Made by a program: the position numbers and the translations under genes. A DNA stretch of 64,000 nt from Azadirachta indica (taxonomy: Eukaryota > Streptophyta > Magnoliopsida > Sapindales > Meliaceae): positions 4,917,157-4,981,156 of the forward strand of contig CM040449.1 in assembly GCA_022749755.1 (NCBI GenBank), read 5' to 3'. Shown one piece after another: positions 12,508-24,334 of the stretch (positions are counted from its first letter, which is position 1; every line of letters begins with the position of its first letter). The notes beneath the pieces were generated by a model. It was not told the DNA's origin. It searched no databases and worked only from the letters and a program-made list of their open reading frames with translations.

Positions 12508-14185
12508 GAGTTAAGTTTCACATAAAAGTTTTGAATTGTCAGAACATTAATTCAAAGGATTTTTCTAGTCTAATTTTTTGCCCCAGTATGCGCAGCTTCT
12601 TGGACATGGCCAAGATAAATATCCAAATTTTGTTTTTTGTTATTTCTGTACGTTCGTGGACTCGGTATTCAGTTGGACCGCATATTCGTGTCCAAGAAAA
12701 CAATTGAAGATTACATAATATTGCAAACTGCATGTGTTTCATATACAGCACTCAAAGAGAATTCTTTCCTGATATATTCAGATTAGCATAAAAAGGTAGT
12801 ATACTAGAGATATATTAGCTCGTTGAATAGGTCGATAACTTATTTAGCCTTTGCTCTAAACAACAACTGGATGATGATTCTAGGAAGTTCTCAAAGCAAC
12901 ACTGGGTAAACGGTTCTATTAACATCAGTATGACTTTGGATTAGGCAGCTATATTAACTGTCTGAAAAGTCATATATACAATTTAGCTGACGATGATACA
13001 TATGCTGATAAGTTGACTCGTCATGTCGTTTAGCAGTTACTCTCAAAGAATTTCAGCCATGAGTTATATTCAACTTCAAACAAACGCGTAATGAAATTTC
13101 AATACTCTGCTTCCTAGACTTTTAAAACTAATTAATTAATTTAGAGCTGAATAATTCTACAGATTTAAATTAATTCACCCGTACGTGCGGGTCCCTTTCT
13201 ACCTCAATATGTAATTATTTGACTGAGATTGCAATTATTGTATAACATCAGCAATTTTTTGTCCATAACTATTTATCATTTTTCGATCTCGCTCTTATTT
13301 TTTGTATTATATTTATTTTGCTTTTTAATTAGTTATTGTCTGCTATAGATAGCAAATGAGACAGCAAAGTTAAGGACAACAAAGCAATTTTTTTGCTAGT
13401 TTATTTTATTTTTGCGTGATCATGCATAATAGTTAAACCTTAATTTCCAAAGAGAAGGCTAGTTTATTAATTAAATATTAGTAGTGGAGTTATATGCAAT
13501 AATGTTGGGTATTCGGTAATGTTAAAGAAAAAACCACTTGATAATTAAATGCTCCGGATCACTGTGCATGGAAAGTTGGGGCGGCCAATTCGGGACTGTA
13601 ATTATCCTCGAAAGAAAAAGCTAGCCAGCTCTAACAAATTAATTAGTTAATTAACCAATCAGTTAATGGAGACGCTGTCAAATTAACTTTAGACCATTGC
13701 CCAACATCGACAAAATAATCATAACTGCAGAATGTGATCATAAAATTAAACGATTGAAACTCTTTCATAGAAAATATTATATATTCATTTTCTAATATTC
13801 ATTAATAGAAAACGTATAACTTCTCCAAACATCATGGCTTATGCATTCATTGTTAATTTCCTTACTTCCTTTAATTTGCTTACGTGCTAAATTTATATAT
13901 ATATATATATATGTAAATACACACACCCCTAATTTAAAACCTTAACATGTACGCCCACAAATTGGAACGAAAGTAAATGGATTAATTATAATACGAAGTA
14001 AAAAATACCACATAATAGTTAATCCAGTATTTCTTAATTTAATCACCTATTAAAATTTAATTGGTATTAACTTGTACCTTTAGGAAATTAGACTTTCAGT
14101 ACTTGACTTTATGATTGCGTAATACATTATGTCACATTTATGTCTGAACCAGTACGTAGTCGTACTACATATATGCTCTTCTTTA
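12508..14185. other. Upstream and intergenic region, no gene seen
   Basis: AT-rich. Overlapping short open frames on both strands at 12474-12751 have no recognisable domain. A (TA)n tract followed by ACACACAC lies near 13893-13926. It ends at the target duplication of the foldback MITE. Confidence 0.5.
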
Positions 14186-14216
14186 TAATTAAATGGGTTT
14201 AGGCTTTTTTTAATAT

Positions 14217-14342
14217 GGGAAAACAGCCGATACCCCCCCTATGGTTTTGTCTAATTACCCAATACTCCCCATTTGTTTCAAAAATCACTCGTTACATCTT
14301 ACCGTTAGCTATGTTAACGAAAAATAAGGGCAAAATGGTATT
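14217..14342 (+). repeat. Left terminal inverted repeat of the MULE
   Basis: Matches the reverse complement of about 20100-20227 with scattered differences, through to the shared words ATAAGGGCAAAATGG near the inner end. Confidence 0.9.
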
Positions 14343-15640
14343 TGAATAATTAAATCATTGAAAATTCTAAAATTCTCTAACACATGAGCAGAGCTTTCTT
14401 TTGAGGTCAGTAGATAATCAGACCAAATCTTGAGGGAAAAAAAAAACAAATTAGAGTCCAAGATTGTGTTTACATTTGACGTTTCGTTCGCTTTGTCTGC
14501 TTAATTGCACTTAGGCACTCAGAACAATCAAACTGAAACTCTAGTTGAACCCAGAAAAGTGAAGCAAGTTGTCGCATTTTGTATATGAAAATAGTCATTG
14601 CAATAACCACATCAAATTATCGAGTTGGTAGGCGAAAAAAGGCTCGCGCAAGTGAAGTGCAAAGCCAAAGCGAAGAGTCCTCAGTTGTGGATCATATCAA
14701 ACAAAGGATAAGAAAGGGACAAGTTACCAAACATGTAAGTTTTTATGAAAATATAGTGTTGTAACTATGATCTGGATATTTGACAATGTAATGGTTATTT
14801 GATGACTGATTTGGGTTTGGTTGTTGTGGATAAAGATAACATAGGTTTCGGTGGATGTTGTTTATATAGTATTATATTTTATTGTTACTTTTTTATGACT
14901 GGTTGTGGGAGATTTGGTTTGAAACATAATAGGTTCGGTTGTTTGGGTTATGAATGTAATTGCTCAGGTATGAAAAATGGGTTTTTGCATGTAAAAAGTG
15001 TTTCAAGATTTTCTCCTCGTCAAATGGGTTTCTGTTCTGGATTTGTTTGACATGTTTAAAGTGAGTTTCGAAAATGAGTATTTGCATTGTTACAATGGTT
15101 TGAGGTTTGTGTTAGGCTTATACTCTTAGAACAGTTTGCATGGTTATTTGTTTGGATTTTGGTAAAATAGTTTATGTTTCCTTTTGTAGTTATGTTGTTA
15201 ATATATTTCACGTGGATACTTGGTTGGATTTTGTAGAGCAGTTTTGTATGTAGGTTATGCTTAGATTAGCTGATGTGTTTCAAATGGGTTTTCAAGGGTA
15301 TTTGCACAAGTTTGATAGGGTATTTGCAAGTAGGATGTGAAAATTGTTAAGTAGTCTGTGTGCTATTTATATTGTTAAATGGTATATTGTGTTTGATTGA
15401 TATGGTAGTAAATACTATGTTGTCATGTGCACGGGGCCAAAGATGTACTACTAATGTCATTTATTTTACCATATTAAAAGTAGGTGGTTAGACTCTAAAC
15501 ATCATTTATTTTTTCGGGCTCAGAGTGGTTAAGCTAAGAAATATTCTCACTTGTTAGTACCTTAACTGTAATTGTTCATTTGCATTTGTTGGACCAAATT
15601 TAGAATAGTTAGAATTGGACTAATGGTAATTGCTTTTTGC
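14343..15640. other. MULE 5' subterminal region
   Basis: GT-rich on the + strand from about 14800 to 15450. A short open frame at 14579-14764 rich in Lys, Arg and Ser might be a remnant of a 5' exon of the transposase gene, but it has no recognisable domain and I do not call it. Confidence 0.45.
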
Positions 15641-18640
15641 TTAGTGGTGTGCAAACAAGGTGAACAAAGATAAAATAATTTACTTGACAGTGGTTCTTTG
15701 TGTGAAAAAAGCTGATTTTGGGTTAGCTAAACTAGATTTATTAAGCTTGGTTGCTATTATAAACGATACACTACAGCTTGTACACAAACGACATAAGTAC
15801 GCTAATGAAAACTTTAAGGTTACAGCCATCATCCCATTGTCAAAAAAGACAAGGGAAATATAGATAGACTTTGAGTTAATTGATATTGTAAGAACAATGA
15901 AAGCAAAGGGTGTTGAGACATTGCGACTTGAAGTAGACTTATTACCATCAAATAGTCCATTACCATCTGAAGCACGGCAAAGCATTAAAGCAAACAATCC
16001 CCTTCATGAGGAACCAGTATCCCAGTTGACTTAAATATGCACACAGCCTTCAACCACTGTAGATCCAGTTATTATCTCATACACACAGAATGCAGAAGTA
16101 ACACCTACTGCCAACTTCCAAAATCTCCAAGAATTCCATCATCAACAAGATCTTAGAAATGGGCCAATGAATTTAGCAAAGAGATGATTGATACAGTGGA
16201 TAAAGTATTAGCAGTACATGAATATGGTCGCCAATATAATGCAGAAATAGTGAAGACTTATATGGATGAAAATCATAGCCTAGTAATGGAAGAAATTTCT
16301 AAGCTAGCAGGTGAAGTTGGTGCCTCAGATGATGAGGAATGTAAAGAAGTCTTGAGTAAAGACTCTATTAATTGGACTGATGCTAACATAGGGGATGTTA
16401 TGGACTTTGACCTTGAGGAAGAAGTTGCTGCAGTAGTTAGTAGTGCTTCTAAGAATGAGGCTGATGGGTTATTAGATTGTGGCAACACTAGTGATGATAG
16501 TAATAGTCCAATGCCGAATAGTGATGATGAAGAAATGTTTAATTCTCTTGCTAATATGGCCAGAAATATTAGAGGCAGGTTGTTTTATCAGAATGGTGAC
16601 AAGGCCATTAGTTTGCATGTTGGGCAAACTTTTACCTCAGTTGATGAATTTAGGATTGTGTTGAGAGATTATGCTATTTAGGAGTATTTTTACTTGAATA
16701 GGGTGAAGAATGAGAGGGTTAAGGTTACAACTGTATGTAAAACAAAAGGCTGTCCCTCGAGGATTCATGCCTCATTATTAGTTGATGGGGTATCTTTTAT
16801 GATTAAAAGTATATCAGGTGTACCTAGTTGCTTAAGTGTACTGAAAAATCCTAAGGTCACCAGTTCATAGGTGGCTAAGAAACTGTATGAGGACATTAGA
16901 AGCAACCCAGATATAGGAACACCTGCTATGCCAGATCTGCTTAGGACAAGATTTGGAACTGCTACTACTAAGAAAAGGCTGTACAAATGGAAGAAGAAAG
17001 TACTTCATATTGCTGAAGCATACTACAAGTTATCCTACAAGCTATTATAGGATTATGTTTATAGGGTGTTGTATAGAAACAAAGGTGCAACTGTTAAAAT
17101 TCAACAAGACATAGTGGGAATACAACATCAATTCAAAAGGATTTTTATAAGCTATGATGTACTTCTGAAACATTTGCAGAAGGTTGTAAAAGGGTGATTG
17201 AAGTTTATAGTTGCCACCTGAAGTCTGCATTTGGTGGGATACTATTGTCTGCAGGGGTAATGGATGCCAACAAAAGTATATCTTTTTATTGGTTGTTTGC
17301 ATCTACAAGTCTGAAAATAAGGAAAGCTGGTATTAGTTTTTTGGACTTCTGAAGAAATATATAGGTTCGAAGGATGGAATAACATTGATTATCATGTTCG
17401 ATAGACAAAAAGGGCTCATTGCCACATATGCTACAAAGTTTCTAGAGGCGAAGATTAGACACTATGTCGACACATGTATGCAAATTTTCAGAAGAAATTT
17501 CGAGGCAAAAGCTGTAAGGGCTACAAACCAATTTGACTTCAATGTCGTTATAGAGTGAATCAAAGGTGATGATAAAGCTGGACATAAATAGTTAATGGAT
17601 AGTGATCTAAGCACTTAGAGCTGCCACACATTTGACCCTTCTTCAAATCAGATATTGTTATAAACAATACGTCAGAGTCATGGAATGGAATGTTGAATGA
17701 TTATAGAAAAAAGCCAGTAATTGACTTGCTTGAGTTTATCTGACTGAAGATAATGAAGAGACTTATTAGAAGAAAGAAAAAGGCTGCTGAGTGGGAGATA
17801 GTGCCACCAAGGGTACAAGTAAAACTTAGCAAGATTACAAAGACAGCACGGAAATTAGTTGCAATCAATGCTTGTATAACTTAATTTGAGGTCATAGATC
17901 ATGTGATTGATAAGGGGAGCCACTATATTGTCAATCTTCAACAAGTTTATTATGAATGTAGAGGTTAGCAAGTGAGTGGCATCCTATACAAGCATGCGTT
18001 GGCTTGTCTCATGCAATGTAGTGCTGATCTTGCAGAGTATGTGGACAAAAGTCTTCAGAAGGAACAATATTTAATGACATTTTCACACACCATTCGACAA
18101 CTGCCAGATAGGGCAAATTGGCCAAAATATAATATGCCTGAGCTGCAACCTCCTATCAGAAAGGTTCAAGTTGGCAGACCTAAATTGAATAGGAAAAGAG
18201 AAGTAAATGAAAAAGCACCAGAAGCTATGAGGTATACTCTTAGATGTAGATATTGTAAAGATATGGGTCATAATAAAAGAGGATGTCTAATAAGAAAGGT
18301 AAGACATTTAAGTGGCATAAAATGTAATTTGTTTTCATTTTGAAATTCTATGCTGACCATTTAAATACTTAATGCAGGCTATGCTTGCTGAATCCACCAG
18401 GGATGTTACTTCTACATCTCATGCAGACCCTAAAAATGGTGTATCCATGCTTCAAGGTGTTTAATCTATTTATATTATTGATTGGATTGATGTTATTACT
18501 AAAAAAGGTATATCAATACGTATATTCATGCAGGAAATCCTAAACAAAAACAGAATGCAAGGTCAAATAAGCAAAACAAAGAAAATAACAGTTATCAAAA
18601 TATGTCCAAGAGGTAAAGGAGTACTCAAGATATAGTTGAT
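15641..18640 (+). pseudogene. MURA-like Mutator transposase relic
   Basis: Decayed transposase of the plant MuDR superfamily. In order I see: an N-terminal segment (15660-16180); an acidic linker (16380-16540); the plant DNA-binding zinc region FxSVDEFRIVLRDYAI followed by VCKTKGCPSRIHAS (16620-16790); the DDE-type MULE domain with GCKRVIEV, LLSAGVMDANKS and FDRQKGLIATY (17150-17520); a SWIM-like segment YIVNLQQV..GILYKHALACL (17920-18020); and a CX2CX4HX4C knuckle CRYCKDMGHNKRGC (18241-18285). In-frame TAG stops at 16679, 16868, 17048 and 17966 each replace a residue that is usually Gln or Trp, and frameshifts occur around 17100-17900. The SWIM Pro-Cys is Leu-Tyr. It cannot make an active protein. 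The intron structure at the 3' end (18298-18600) is uncertain. Confidence 0.88.
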
Positions 18641-19132
18641 GTGGATAGGGGTAGTACTTAGTGTTGACATCTTTCAGTTTAAAGGTATACCACTTAACAA
18701 ATCACTACACATTCATCATATTCAATTCCTTTTTTATCTGTCTTTGAAAAACACAAATAATATTCATATTTATGAGTCTGATGGCAGTATTGCTTTGTTA
18801 ATGATGCAGCTATGACTCAACTTTTTGTATATGATCTTTTTGAAGACTACAAATGCTCTGCCAAAGTGAATACAAATTGTATGAACTTTTTGTGTATAAA
18901 GAATTGGAATCAAGTTTTTGTTATACTGAACATTTTGTTATAGTTTTTAGTCATGACTTACACACTAGCCATGTGTGCATAGAGTTGTGTTCAATTTACA
19001 TTTTTTTACTTGTAATTATGGATAGACATATTTGAATATAATGTATGCAATTGCAAGGCTATATTAAACTACAAAACTTGTTGGTACCATTTAATACCAT
19101 ATAATTTAAATCTTTTTTGCCTTTGTTATTTT

Positions 19133-19558
19133 TCATGCTTCATTTTCTAATACTATTGTTACTTGTAAATACATTACAACTAGCATCATTGTAAACACTG
19201 CTACAATTGTTGAAAGCTTTTTTTCTATATTGGCTTCACTTGCATGCCTTTTGATTCGGCATGTATATCCCACAGTGTTTGATTCCCTTCTTTCTATATT
19301 GTTAGAGATGTTACTTGACCTTCCATTACTACTTGTATTCCTTGTATATCTGCTAGTATTGTATTCTTCCATTATTGGATTCCAAAACCTAAATAACCCG
19401 TATGATGGTTCCTGCAAACAGAAAAAGTGTAATTTGTGAGGATTTTTTTCAATGCCAGATATTCTTACCCCAACTTTTTTCCCACAGTAGCAATATCTAT
19501 TGCTGAACTTGATGATTCCCCGGTTTATTGGAGTGCCATCATCTGATTTGGAAGCCAT
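19133..19558 (-). CDS. GRF-type zinc-finger protein with C-terminal membrane anchor, inside MULE
   Basis: A 141-aa open frame convergent with the transposase relic. Residues 22-61 fit the GRF zinc finger: CYCG at 23-26, a KNP turn at 39-40, HFFC with Cys47, then FRFWNP. The fourth ligand, normally a Cys shortly before F.W, is not in its usual place (Gly54-Leu55), so zinc binding may be impaired. Residues 62-115 are Asn/Ser/Arg-rich with some coiled-coil character, and 116-134 form a single hydrophobic segment near the C-terminus. Small plant proteins of this make-up (labelled 'At1g43920-like') are numerous, and I infer that many are transposon passengers. The position, opposite strand next to the right inverted repeat, is that of mudrB in maize MuDR. 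A pyrimidine-rich TTTGCAG inside the frame near 19412 could be a splice acceptor, so the true model may differ. Confidence 0.65.
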   Translation of the reverse strand: MASKSDDGTPINRGIIKFSNRYCYCGKKVGVRISGIEKNPHKLHFFCLQEPSYGLFRFWNPIMEEYNTSRYTRNTSSNGRSSNISNNIERRESNTVGYTCRIKRHASEANIEKKLSTIVAVFTMMLVVMYLQVTIVLENEA

Positions 19559-19594
19559 TGATTGTGTTTGAAAATTGTGTGATTCATTAGCTTG

Positions 19595-19778
19595 TTTGGT
19601 TGTTGGAAATGGAGAAGGTGGCAGGTTGGTTTGGTTTCTGGATATGATGATTGCTGGAGATGTGAAAAGTTGATGAATTTTTGCTGTTTGGTTGCTGGAA
19701 ATGGTAAAGGTGATGGTTTAGTTTGGTCTCTGGATATGATGATTGCTGGAGATGTGAAGAGTTGATGAATTTTTGCGT
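19595..19778. repeat. Two tandem 92-bp repeats in the MULE subterminal region
   Basis: Units 19595-19686 and 19687-19778 share TTTGGTTG.TGGAAATGG and CTGGATATGATGATTGCTGG at an exact 92-bp period with few differences. They lie immediately upstream of the minus-strand GRF gene (ATG at 19558), between it and the right inverted repeat, where promoter or transposase-binding sites would be expected. Confidence 0.85.
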
Positions 19779-20099
19779 GGTCTATGTTGAATTTGATGGA
19801 TTTGGCTTAACTTTCTTCCTGCTTTATATAGTGCAACTTATTATCATTGGAGTAATAACGATCACTTTTTCGTTTGATTTGGCTGGCAATCAAAGCTTGA
19901 TGATCATGCAAATTAATTTTCGGTTTTCCTAAAGGCATTTTTCACTTTTATTTTTTAATTTATAACATATAAATATAATTATTTTTCCCTCTTAAATTGG
20001 CATAGTTGCGGGTAGGTCCCATAAAATAATTCATTGGGTACTACACCTCTGCAATGTGGGACCTACTTAATTTATTTAAATAGGTTAATTTCATGAAAG

Positions 20100-20227
20100 C
20101 ACCCATTTTGCCCTTATTTCCCATTAACTCAGCTTAACGGCAGGATGTAATGGGTGATTTTTGAAATAAATAGTAGGGGGTAATGGGTAATTGGACAAAA
20201 CCATAAGGGGGTATCAGCTGTTTTCCC
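20100..20227 (-). repeat. Right terminal inverted repeat of the MULE
   Basis: Reverse complement matches the left repeat at 14217-14342. It ends GCTGTTTTCCC directly against the 9-bp target duplication. Confidence 0.9.
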
Positions 20228-20966
20228 TTTTAATATCAAAGGTTTGGTTTAATAGTCATATTACTCTTAATAGTTTTAAATATACTTATAAAAATGTTAA
20301 CTTATTAGAAAAAAAACAATTATATCCTTATATAATAATAATTGTTTAAGAAAAAATAATTAATAAATTTTTAAAATTTGATAAAATATAGTATGTTTAT
20401 AAAAAATATATTAGTTGAATTAATAATATTATTATTTTATAGTATATTGATTAATAAATATTCATTAATATATCATAAATTTATTCATTTTTAATTGATA
20501 TTTTATTTTTATTAATTTATTTACATTTTAACTGTATATACATATTTTTTTATTTAAATTACAATATAATAATAAATATTTATTATGATAAGTTGTAAAA
20601 TAAATAAATAAATTTATAAATCTATATTTATTAATAAATTAATATTTATTATGTTTTATTTTTATTTAATTTCCAATAATTAGCAATGTGTATTCTTAAA
20701 AAAAATTACAATACAATTATTTTATTAATAATTTTTAAAATAATATTATTATTTATTTTATAATATATTTCACATAAATATATTATATTTTATCAAATTT
20801 TAGAGATTTACTAATTTTTTTTTTTTATAAAACTATTATTACATAAAGGGATAGTTATTTTTTTTCAATAAATTGGAATTTTTAAGAATATTTCTAAAAT
20901 CACTAGAACTAATAAAAATATTAGACCAAACCTTTGGGACAAAAAAGACTTTTACCTTAATTAAAT

Positions 20967-22955
20967 CAAATAGATGTGTTCACGTGCAGTATAGGACAAG
21001 AGATTTATTACTTAGTAGCTTATTGCATTAATTCATTTCTTGCGTCTTTCTTGCTGATGATAAGCGTATATGTTTAAGAAAAAACCGAAACCATATTCAA
21101 TCCACAATAATTTTAAGTTGATTTGATTTAGCATGTAATCCTGATCTGCCTAGCCTAATAATTGACCCTTTTACTTCAATATTAGTTTCGCCCATCCAAT
21201 AATTCCTAAATGACAAAGCATTTTATCAAATTAATCAAGTAGTCATTTTATAAGTACCACTTGATGCTAATCGATTAAAATTCAAATTTGCGATAGTAGC
21301 TATACACCCAATTATTATTAGTTAAGCTAGCTCGCTAGCTCTAAAATCTCACATATATCTACCCCAACCACACATTGATCACATTAATTCTTACGTACAA
21401 TTCTCACCAACAATTCTCACATTATTGTATAACTGAGTTACTGAGAAAGGCGTTGCTTTTGTGTTCTAATGTATAAATTAGTTTTTCTCTTTCATTATTT
21501 AATGATGAACGTGTATATCCAGTCTATGTACATGAACCATGCATATTCAAGACCAAGAAAAACCTTTTGTCAAATTTAATTAATTTGATCGATGACTATT
21601 TTTCCTAGTAAATTATTGGGCATATATATGGACTCTTTGCTCAAATTGATGAACATGCATATTTATCAAAAAGAAGCAGTTTAAAATTAAAAAGAGAAGC
21701 TATGGTCACGGAAATATAACTATGTTCTCCCTCTCCAAGTTTAATTACAGATGAAATTTTATTACTTCTGGCTTACATATCTTGTTCTACTAATGACATT
21801 GTGCAGACATGATGAATTACTGATAATAAACAATTTTTATTAAAATAATAAATTAAAATATTATTTATTCTTTAGTATCTTGTTAAAAATATTAAAATAA
21901 AAACTCTATTGTTATAATGAAAAAAAAATATATATTAAAAAAAATATTAAAATAAAAATTAAATTATTATAATTGATAATAATTAATTTTTAATTTATAA
22001 TTATATAAAATTATAGGAATACAAATAATATTTATTCAACCAGTCATATAAGGAAACAAAAGTTAAAGAGAATATATACATATATATTTAAATTTGAAGG
22101 GTGTTTATTTTTCTTCGAATATCAGGGAATAAGTGTTTATTTTCCCAAATACGAGAAAGGGCATATAACAATTTCCCGGATTAAAGACGATGAGATTAAG
22201 AAATAGTCTAAAAAACTGAAATTAATTAATTGTATATTTAACTTATGCAATTGACTAATTCTCTTAACTAATACCAACATCCAATGATTTCATTACAGAG
22301 CTATACTTATTTAAATCTGACAACAACCCCAGCGCCAAATATTATGTCATATTGATTGTGATATGGAATTGAAATGAAAGCTAGCAAATCAAGGCGCTGG
22401 GTAGAATTTCTAATTTAAAGCCAACTATTAGTTATGTACAAAATGAAAGAGAAAGCTTCAAGTAATTTTCGATTATTCATTAATTATATCTATACTTTGA
22501 TACTTAACAAATAAATAAAGCTGATACCTTCGGAGAAGACATATATATATATATAAAATATTTGACAGCTATTTGCAAGCGATTTATATGACTCGATCTG
22601 ATGGATGACGAGTATTATTAGTAGTGTTATCTGATGATTAAACCGTGCACGACATGGCGCCATTCCAAAGTCAAAACAATTAATTGTTGATCTTACTTCT
22701 GACATGTCATTCACATCTTAATGAAGTCGATGACATGTCAGTTGCATCGTCACATCGTGAAGTTGGATCAAATTAAACATTTTGTAAGATATTCAATATT
22801 ACAATTGCTAGCACATATATGTATATATGGAACTGTATTTAAACAGAATTAATAAAGAATCATTAGCTACAATGTGAATATATAACTGGCCTTGATATCA
22901 GCCTCAAATATATATTATTAGTTTTGACATTGATGAACGAAATAATAATTGTCTT
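20967..22955. other. Intergenic, no gene seen
   Basis: AT-rich DNA between the MITE and the 3' end of the frameshifted patatin copy. No coding signal. A short (AT)n occurs near 22540-22556. Confidence 0.5.
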
Positions 22956-24301
22956 TTATTTTTTGAAATTCGCAAGTCTTCCATGGGGTGATCTCATGTC
23001 ACGAATTCGCTTCTCCTTGGACAATACTTCTGCTAATCTGCATAATTAATAAATTTTTAAAGAAGGAAAAGGATTAATTAATAACATTAATTTAAAATTT
23101 GGCAATCTCCACTACGTACAGTTGTAAGTAATTTAAAAACTAGTATAGTACCTTTTGAGAGCCTTCTCGTTTGTTCCCCAATCAGAAGGCTCGTAGACTC
23201 CAGTTTCTAAGTTCACCCTTGCAATTCGTTTCGTCAGCAATCTCTCGCCAATTTTCACCAGATTCTCCAAGTTCTCTTTGGTAGCAATGTCCACAGAAGA
23301 CTCATTTCCAGTCAGTGTATCTTCCTGAATTAATTTTTTTCACTCTCATTATTATTATCACGCTGGCCACCACAACTAACACGCTTATTATATAAAATTA
23401 ACTAACGATATATTGCATGAAAATTTAAGTTACCTGAATTCGTAAATAATTCAATTCGGAATGAAGGGCTTTAAAAACAGTAGAAATATGAAAGTCGATC
23501 ATATGGCTGCTAGATTGCATAAACACATCCAACAATGGAGTGGAACTTTCACTTTTCAACCATCCCAACAAACCCCATTTTGCTGCTTTCAGAGCATCGT
23601 ACTTCTCGTCGGCCTTCGGCGAACCAGTCCCCAGCGATATAACCAGAAATCGGCCATAGTCCATTGGCTTTATAGGAAAGAAGTCAGGACTCCCCCGGAT
23701 GATTTCTTTGCTAACTTCGTTCATAGCAACTAAAGTCTGTAATTAATTAATTAATTCAAATAATACTTAATGTTGCTGCTGTCCATTAAAATACAAAATT
23801 CTCAAGTTAATTTTACGATAAAAATATGATATAATATAATACCGGATTATTAGCTGCCACACCACCATCGATGAGATCGAATTGTCTGGCCTTTCCCTTG
23901 GAATCTTTGGTTTCAAACTTATGTGCTGGAAGATAAGTCGGGGCAGCTGAAGTTGCTATGCAGATATCCGAGAGTAAGGCATCTGTGCTTGGATTTTGCT
24001 TCATCTATACATACATTTATCACAATTAGAAACAGATATAATTAATTAATATTTGGAGATTATATATGTATATATATCAAGCTTATTTTTCTTGCGAAGT
24101 TGTGAATTCGAACCTCGTAGCTGGAGAAGATGGTGGGCTGGAGTTTCTTGATATCAAAAGTTGGAATCACGGCATTTGTCAACGTCTGGTGCAATCTTGT
24201 ATCTCCTAATTTTTCCTTGATAAGGCGATGTAGATATTTTCCATCATATGTTGGTCCAGTCAGAGATTTGAACAGCTTTGTAAGAGGAGCAAAAGGATAC
24301 C

Positions 24302-24334
<33 letters not shown>

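Larger units (their letters stand above)
14217..20227. mobile_element. MuDR-like Mutator element (MULE), 6.0 kb, once autonomous
   Basis: Inverted repeats of about 125 bp begin GGGAAAACAGCYGATACCCC: left 14217 to about 14342, right about 20100 to 20227. The element is bounded by the perfect 9-bp target duplication TTTTAATAT (14208-14216 and 20228-20236), the hallmark of Mutator insertions. Inside are a MURA-type transposase relic on + (about 15640-18640) and a GRF-zinc-finger gene on - (19558-19133), arranged convergently. Left and right repeats differ at a modest number of positions and the transposase has several stops, so the element is not recent and cannot supply its own transposase. Confidence 0.93.
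14186..20966. mobile_element. Foldback MITE with 9-bp target duplication, split by a nested MuDR-like element
   Basis: The MITE occupies 14195-14216 plus 20237-20957 (about 743 bp without the insert). It is flanked by the perfect 9-bp duplication TAATTAAAT at 14186-14194 and 20958-20966. Its arms match as inverted repeats over roughly 300 bp: the left arm reads GGGTTTAGGC..CAAAGGTTTGG and the right arm read backwards starts AGGTAAAAGTC..CAAAGGTTTGG. The interior is extremely AT-rich with no coding capacity. The MuDR-like element sits inside the left arm, so the MITE is the older insertion. A 9-bp duplication places it with Mutator-type non-autonomous elements. Confidence 0.8.
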
